Source: an uncultured Erythrobacter sp. (GTDB taxonomy: Bacteria; Pseudomonadota; Alphaproteobacteria; Sphingomonadales; Sphingomonadaceae). From it: DNA of 36,903 bases. The stretch spans positions 1 to 36,903 of the forward strand of contig CAJXTZ010000014.1 in the NCBI GenBank assembly GCA_913061345.1. Reading direction: 5' to 3'. Both the position numbers and the translations under genes were made by a program. Position 1 is the stretch's first letter, and each line of letters begins with the position of its first letter. Below, piece by piece: positions 34,045 to 36,903 of this stretch. The notes beneath the pieces were generated by a model, which was not told the DNA's origin, did not search any database, and saw only the letters and a list, made by a program, of their open reading frames with translations.

Positions 34045-34836
34045 ATGAAACGAACTCACCTGCCTCTCAACGCCTTGCGCGTCTTCGATGCTGCCGCCCG
34101 CCATCTGAGCTTTACTCGGGCCGCGGATGAGCTGGCAGTGACGCCAGCTGCGGTGGGCCAGCAAATCCGCGCACTGGAAGATGTGCTAGGCGTGGTCCTG
34201 TTCCGCCGCACGTCAAGGGGACTGGAACTGACAGACGAGGCTGGCGCTGGCCTTGATTCGCTGCGCGCGGGTTTTCTGCATTTTGAAGAAAGCGTGCAGG
34301 CTATGCAGGCGGGACAGGCAAGCTCCAATTACGCCATTGCCGCACCGCGCGAATTTTACGCCCAGTGGCTTGCGCCAAGGCTGGCGCGTTTCCGTGCCGA
34401 ATATCCGGACATCAGATTCCAGCTCGCCGCAGACGAAGCCGCCGATTTCACTGAGACCAATCTCGATCTCGTAGTGCGTCTGGTCGAAGGGCCGGGTGAA
34501 ATGGAAGGGCTGCAACTTGAAGACGGGCAACGCATTGCCGTCTCGGCGAAGGGTGCGCCGGAAAGCTGGATAAGCTGGCCTACGCATGAACCAGATGATG
34601 GCACTGACATTGGCCTTCATGTGGGCAATTCTGGACAGGCGCTCAGCTCTGCTCTGGCGGGCCTGGGGCGCGCATGGCTGCCGCTTCCGCTGGTGGCCGA
34701 AGCGCTGGCAGACGGGCGGCTGGAGGCCTTGGGCGATCCGCAGCAATGCCGCCGGGCCTATTGGCTGCTCGCACCACGTCCGCAATGGCGGCAAAAGAAG
34801 GTCAAGGCCCTGGTTGATTTTCTCTCTGCTCAATGA
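34045..34836 (+). CDS. LysR-family transcriptional regulator (GcvA-like)
   Basis: This 263-residue protein begins with the LysR winged helix: LPLNALRVFDAAARHLSFTRAADELAVTPAAVGQQIRALE, then FRRTSRGLELTDEAG. The substrate-binding half is shorter than usual, with EFYAQWLAPRLARFRAEYPDI. The first part matches the GcvA group. I chose the ATG at 34045, where the fold begins, over 33997. The target genes are not known; metZ-apaG upstream are candidates by neighbourhood only. Confidence 0.88.
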   Translation: MKRTHLPLNALRVFDAAARHLSFTRAADELAVTPAAVGQQIRALEDVLGVVLFRRTSRGLELTDEAGAGLDSLRAGFLHFEESVQAMQAGQASSNYAIAAPREFYAQWLAPRLARFRAEYPDIRFQLAADEAADFTETNLDLVVRLVEGPGEMEGLQLEDGQRIAVSAKGAPESWISWPTHEPDDGTDIGLHVGNSGQALSSALAGLGRAWLPLPLVAEALADGRLEALGDPQQCRRAYWLLAPRPQWRQKKVKALVDFLSAQ

Positions 34837-35002
34837 CGCAGACGCCGGTTCTACATAGGGACCGTTTCTTCTGTCGTGACTTGATGGTTGTGGGTCCGCT
34901 GAAGGAAGAATGGCGGGGTTAGGGAGGATTAACCTGGATCGGCTAGAAAGGCGCGTCTGCCGTCGATAGGGTCAGGCTACTTTGTTTCATTAGGGGAATT
35001 TC

Positions 35003-36241
35003 ATGCGATTCGGATTTCAAAAGACTGCACTTCTGGCAGGGGCGGCAGCCCTGATAGTTCCGGCAGGGGCAACGGCACAGGCGGTCAATCTCGATTCGCA
35101 GTCCGGCGACGTGCGTGCGTTCCAGGGCAACGTCGATGGCGCTGCGGCCACGTTTGAAGTGACCGTGCCTGCCAGCTCGATCATGCAGATTGATGTAATG
35201 ACCACTTCCGATCTCGATCCCATTGTCACCGTCACCGATGCCGCGACGGGTGAGGTAATCGCAGAGGATGACGATGGCGGCGGCGATCTGAATTCGCGTG
35301 TGCGAATCCGTGGCGAAAACGGCCGCCGTATCATGATCTCGGTCGACAGCTATGATTCGACCTGGGTCGAAGCCGGAGAAGCTTATGGCGGTACATTCGA
35401 CCTGCGTCTGACCACCAGCGCCTATACCGCGCCCGTCACCCGCGTAGTGGGGTATGGCGCGCGCGAAATTGGCACGATCATAGGCGAGCCGCATGAGTTC
35501 ATCTTTACCGCACAACCCGGCGACACTCTGGAAGTGGCCCTGCTGGCCGAGGGAGACCTTGATCCCTATCTCGAACTTAAGGACGCCGAGGGCGAAAGTA
35601 TCGCCTACAATGATGATGGCGGTGAAATGCTCAATTCGCTGCTTGTCCATACTTTCGAAAGTGGCGGGACCTATACGATCCTTGCGTCAGCCTATGGCGA
35701 GACCGAGGGTGATTACACGCTGCGCATCCGCGAGCAGCGCACCCACAGCGCACAATTGCCGCTCCAGGTGATCGGCCTCGATGACGAGGCGTCGGGCGAG
35801 CTAGCATCTGAATGGCTGGAAAACTCGCTGCTGCCGTCCTCCATCGATTATCAACTGAGCGAGCAGGCGAAGGCCGCGATCATGGCGGGCAATGGCGAAG
35901 TCACCATCCGCATGAGCGCGGTTGAGGGCGATGATCCCGATTTCGGCGGCGATCTCGATTCCTATATTGAACTAGGCTTCGAGACGCCGCTGGGCTTCGC
36001 AGTGGCCGATAGCGATGATGACGGGGCCGGTGATCGCGACGCGATGCTGCCGGTAAACCTTGGCCTGCTGGCCTCATACCCAGACATGCTCGATATGCTG
36101 CGCATCAGGGTGAAGGGCTATAGCGGCTCCATGGGGCAATATGTGGTGAAGATCTCACAGGGCATGGAAGCCCGCGCCCAGGGATGGGAACAGGGGATGG
36201 AAATACCTCCACCCCCGGCCATGTCGGTTCCTTCCAACTGA
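35003..36241 (+). CDS. Secreted protein with two PPC-like domains
   Basis: This 412-residue protein has a clean Sec signal (MRFGFQKTALLAGAAALIV, cleavage near ATAQA). It contains two repeats of a beta-sandwich resembling the bacterial pre-peptidase C-terminal (PPC) domain: DLDPIVTVTDAATGEVIAED and GDLDPYLELKDAEGESIAYN, each with an Asp-rich loop (DDDGGGDLNSR, DDGGEMLNS) that could bind calcium. A third block of another type follows (about 245-390). There is no protease domain, so it may be a binding or cell-surface protein rather than an enzyme. Confidence 0.78.
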   Translation: MRFGFQKTALLAGAAALIVPAGATAQAVNLDSQSGDVRAFQGNVDGAAATFEVTVPASSIMQIDVMTTSDLDPIVTVTDAATGEVIAEDDDGGGDLNSRVRIRGENGRRIMISVDSYDSTWVEAGEAYGGTFDLRLTTSAYTAPVTRVVGYGAREIGTIIGEPHEFIFTAQPGDTLEVALLAEGDLDPYLELKDAEGESIAYNDDGGEMLNSLLVHTFESGGTYTILASAYGETEGDYTLRIREQRTHSAQLPLQVIGLDDEASGELASEWLENSLLPSSIDYQLSEQAKAAIMAGNGEVTIRMSAVEGDDPDFGGDLDSYIELGFETPLGFAVADSDDDGAGDRDAMLPVNLGLLASYPDMLDMLRIRVKGYSGSMGQYVVKISQGMEARAQGWEQGMEIPPPPAMSVPSN

Positions 36242-36432
36242 TTGCTGCAAACTTCGCTTAACGGCCATGTACGGGGCGGGAGGGAAACCTTTCGCCCCCT
36301 ATGCCGTCAGCTTTGCGGTCAGACCTGCGCGTCTATCCCCGCTTCTCTAGGTCCATCTCGCAACCCCCCGCTGCCTTCCGAGCGGCGCGAAAACCATTGC
36401 GCCCGGGTCTTACGTAGCTTGTAGCGCGTTTA

Positions 36433-36903
36433 GAGCGTTTTCCACACGATCCGACTCGACGGGGATTCCTATTGCTGCGCTGATGTGATTCACGCTGCCT
36501 GCTGGTGGCAGGAGGCCAGCTTGGATGGCACGAACGCTTTCACAGGACCTTCGAGACAGAGTTATTGCTGCGATTGATGGGGGCATGAGCTGCCGTGCTG
36601 CTGCGATGCACTTTGGGGTCAGCGCATCGAGCGCGATCCGCTGGCGGCAACGGGCACTTGAGCTTGGTCAGGCAGTTGCAAAACCGCGCGGCGGTGACCG
36701 GCATTCGGGCAAGATCGAGGCGCATGGCGGCTTCATTCGGGAGTTGATTGCTGAGCAGGGTGACATGACCCTGGTCGAGGTCCAGGCGCGGCTGATGGAG
36801 CGCGGCACGTCGGTCGGGATCGGCACGGTGCACCGCTTCTTCCAGCGCCACGGGATCACGCGTAAAAAAAGACCGGGCACGCGATCGAGCAGGACCGTCC
36901 CGA
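36433..36903 (+). mobile_element. IS630-family insertion sequence, 5' part
   Basis: The probable left end GAGCGTTTTCC begins at 36433, directly after a TA (36431-36432), which is the target duplicated by IS630/Tc1-type elements. The end runs into the transposase gene. The right end lies outside the window, so inverted repeat and TA duplication could not be compared. Confidence 0.7.
36525..36903 (+). CDS. IS630-family transposase, N-terminal part (cut by window edge)
   Basis: The frame starts at the ATG at 36525 behind AGGAGG and reads LSQDLRDRVIAAIDGGMSCR, followed by FGVSASSAIRWRQRALE, the helix-turn-helix of IS630 transposases. It continues through MTLVEVQARLMERGTSVGIG and FFQRHGITRKK. At the A7 run (36864-36870) the frame reads RKKRPGTRSSRT, while the -1 frame reads KTGHAIEQDRP, the conserved continuation. 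So full-length transposase needs a -1 frameshift at the slippery run, or the gene is broken. The catalytic DDE region lies beyond the edge. Confidence 0.85.
   Translation, partial: MARTLSQDLRDRVIAAIDGGMSCRAAAMHFGVSASSAIRWRQRALELGQAVAKPRGGDRHSGKIEAHGGFIRELIAEQGDMTLVEVQARLMERGTSVGIGTVHRFFQRHGITRKKRPGTRSSRTVP

Noticed and set aside
34839..34958. Distant inverted repeat GCAGACGC / GCGTCTGC between the LysR and PPC-domain genes
   Set aside because: An 8-bp match about 105 bp apart is weak, and nothing else suggests a mobile element there.
36242..36430. Possible gene between the PPC-domain protein and the IS element
   Set aside because: No frame with a ribosome site or protein-like sequence; I see nothing in this stretch.

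Overview
The window looks like a chromosome segment of an alphaproteobacterium, most likely of the Sphingomonadales/Erythrobacteraceae. I base this on the overall gene style (short sphingomonad-type RecO, TlyA, UbiK, lipoproteins with LAAC lipoboxes, GT2-GtrA fusion) and on a 15-nt match to the alphaproteobacterial 16S 3' tail. No database search was possible, so the taxon is inferred. The window has two parts that meet at a tRNA-Gln(UUG) gene at 16275-16349.

Positions 1-16274 are the right-hand end of an integrative, mobilizable or conjugative element. Its tyrosine recombinase (14115-16139) lies directly at the 3' end of the tRNA, the classic arrangement for integration into a tRNA 3' end. 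Moving left there is a cargo/processing block (two DEDD-type exonuclease-like proteins and two unknown proteins, 10965-13981), then a MOBP-type relaxase with a small MobC/TraJ-like partner (8521-10844). An IncP-type oriT follows (nic motif CATCCTG/C on the minus strand at 8451-8458, next to a perfect 16-bp palindrome), and then a TraK/TraL-like pair (6863-8214). The left end (195-6665) is a tight operon of NYN-domain protein, large beta-class DNA methyltransferase, GIY-YIG-like nuclease and RelE-domain/SF1 helicase fusion. The left att site was not found, so the element continues past position 1.

The four-gene operon is the best candidate for an unusual system. It has a type III Mod-like methyltransferase but no Res subunit, and instead carries two nuclease-like proteins and a toxin-fold/helicase fusion. 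The methyltransferase has a sharply lower-GC segment where its target-recognition region should be. The predicted nick orientation places the whole operon in the leading region, which would enter a recipient first.

Positions 16350-36432 are ordinary chromosome: YghU-type GST, M49-like metallopeptidase lipoprotein, TrhO, a second GST, IlvE, a MarR regulator operon with tiny overlapping ORFs, two paralogous lipoproteins, TlyA, TspO, UbiK, RecO, LeuB, GT2-GtrA, a short CDF transporter, a PMT-family glycosyltransferase, MetZ, ApaG, a LysR regulator and a PPC-domain secreted protein. The 23091-23622 gap holds a strongly structured region on the minus strand with an 18-codon ORF. Its Shine-Dalgarno is perfectly complementary to 15 nt of the 16S 3' end. 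The window closes in the 5' part of an IS630-family element (from about 36433), with an A7 frameshift site.
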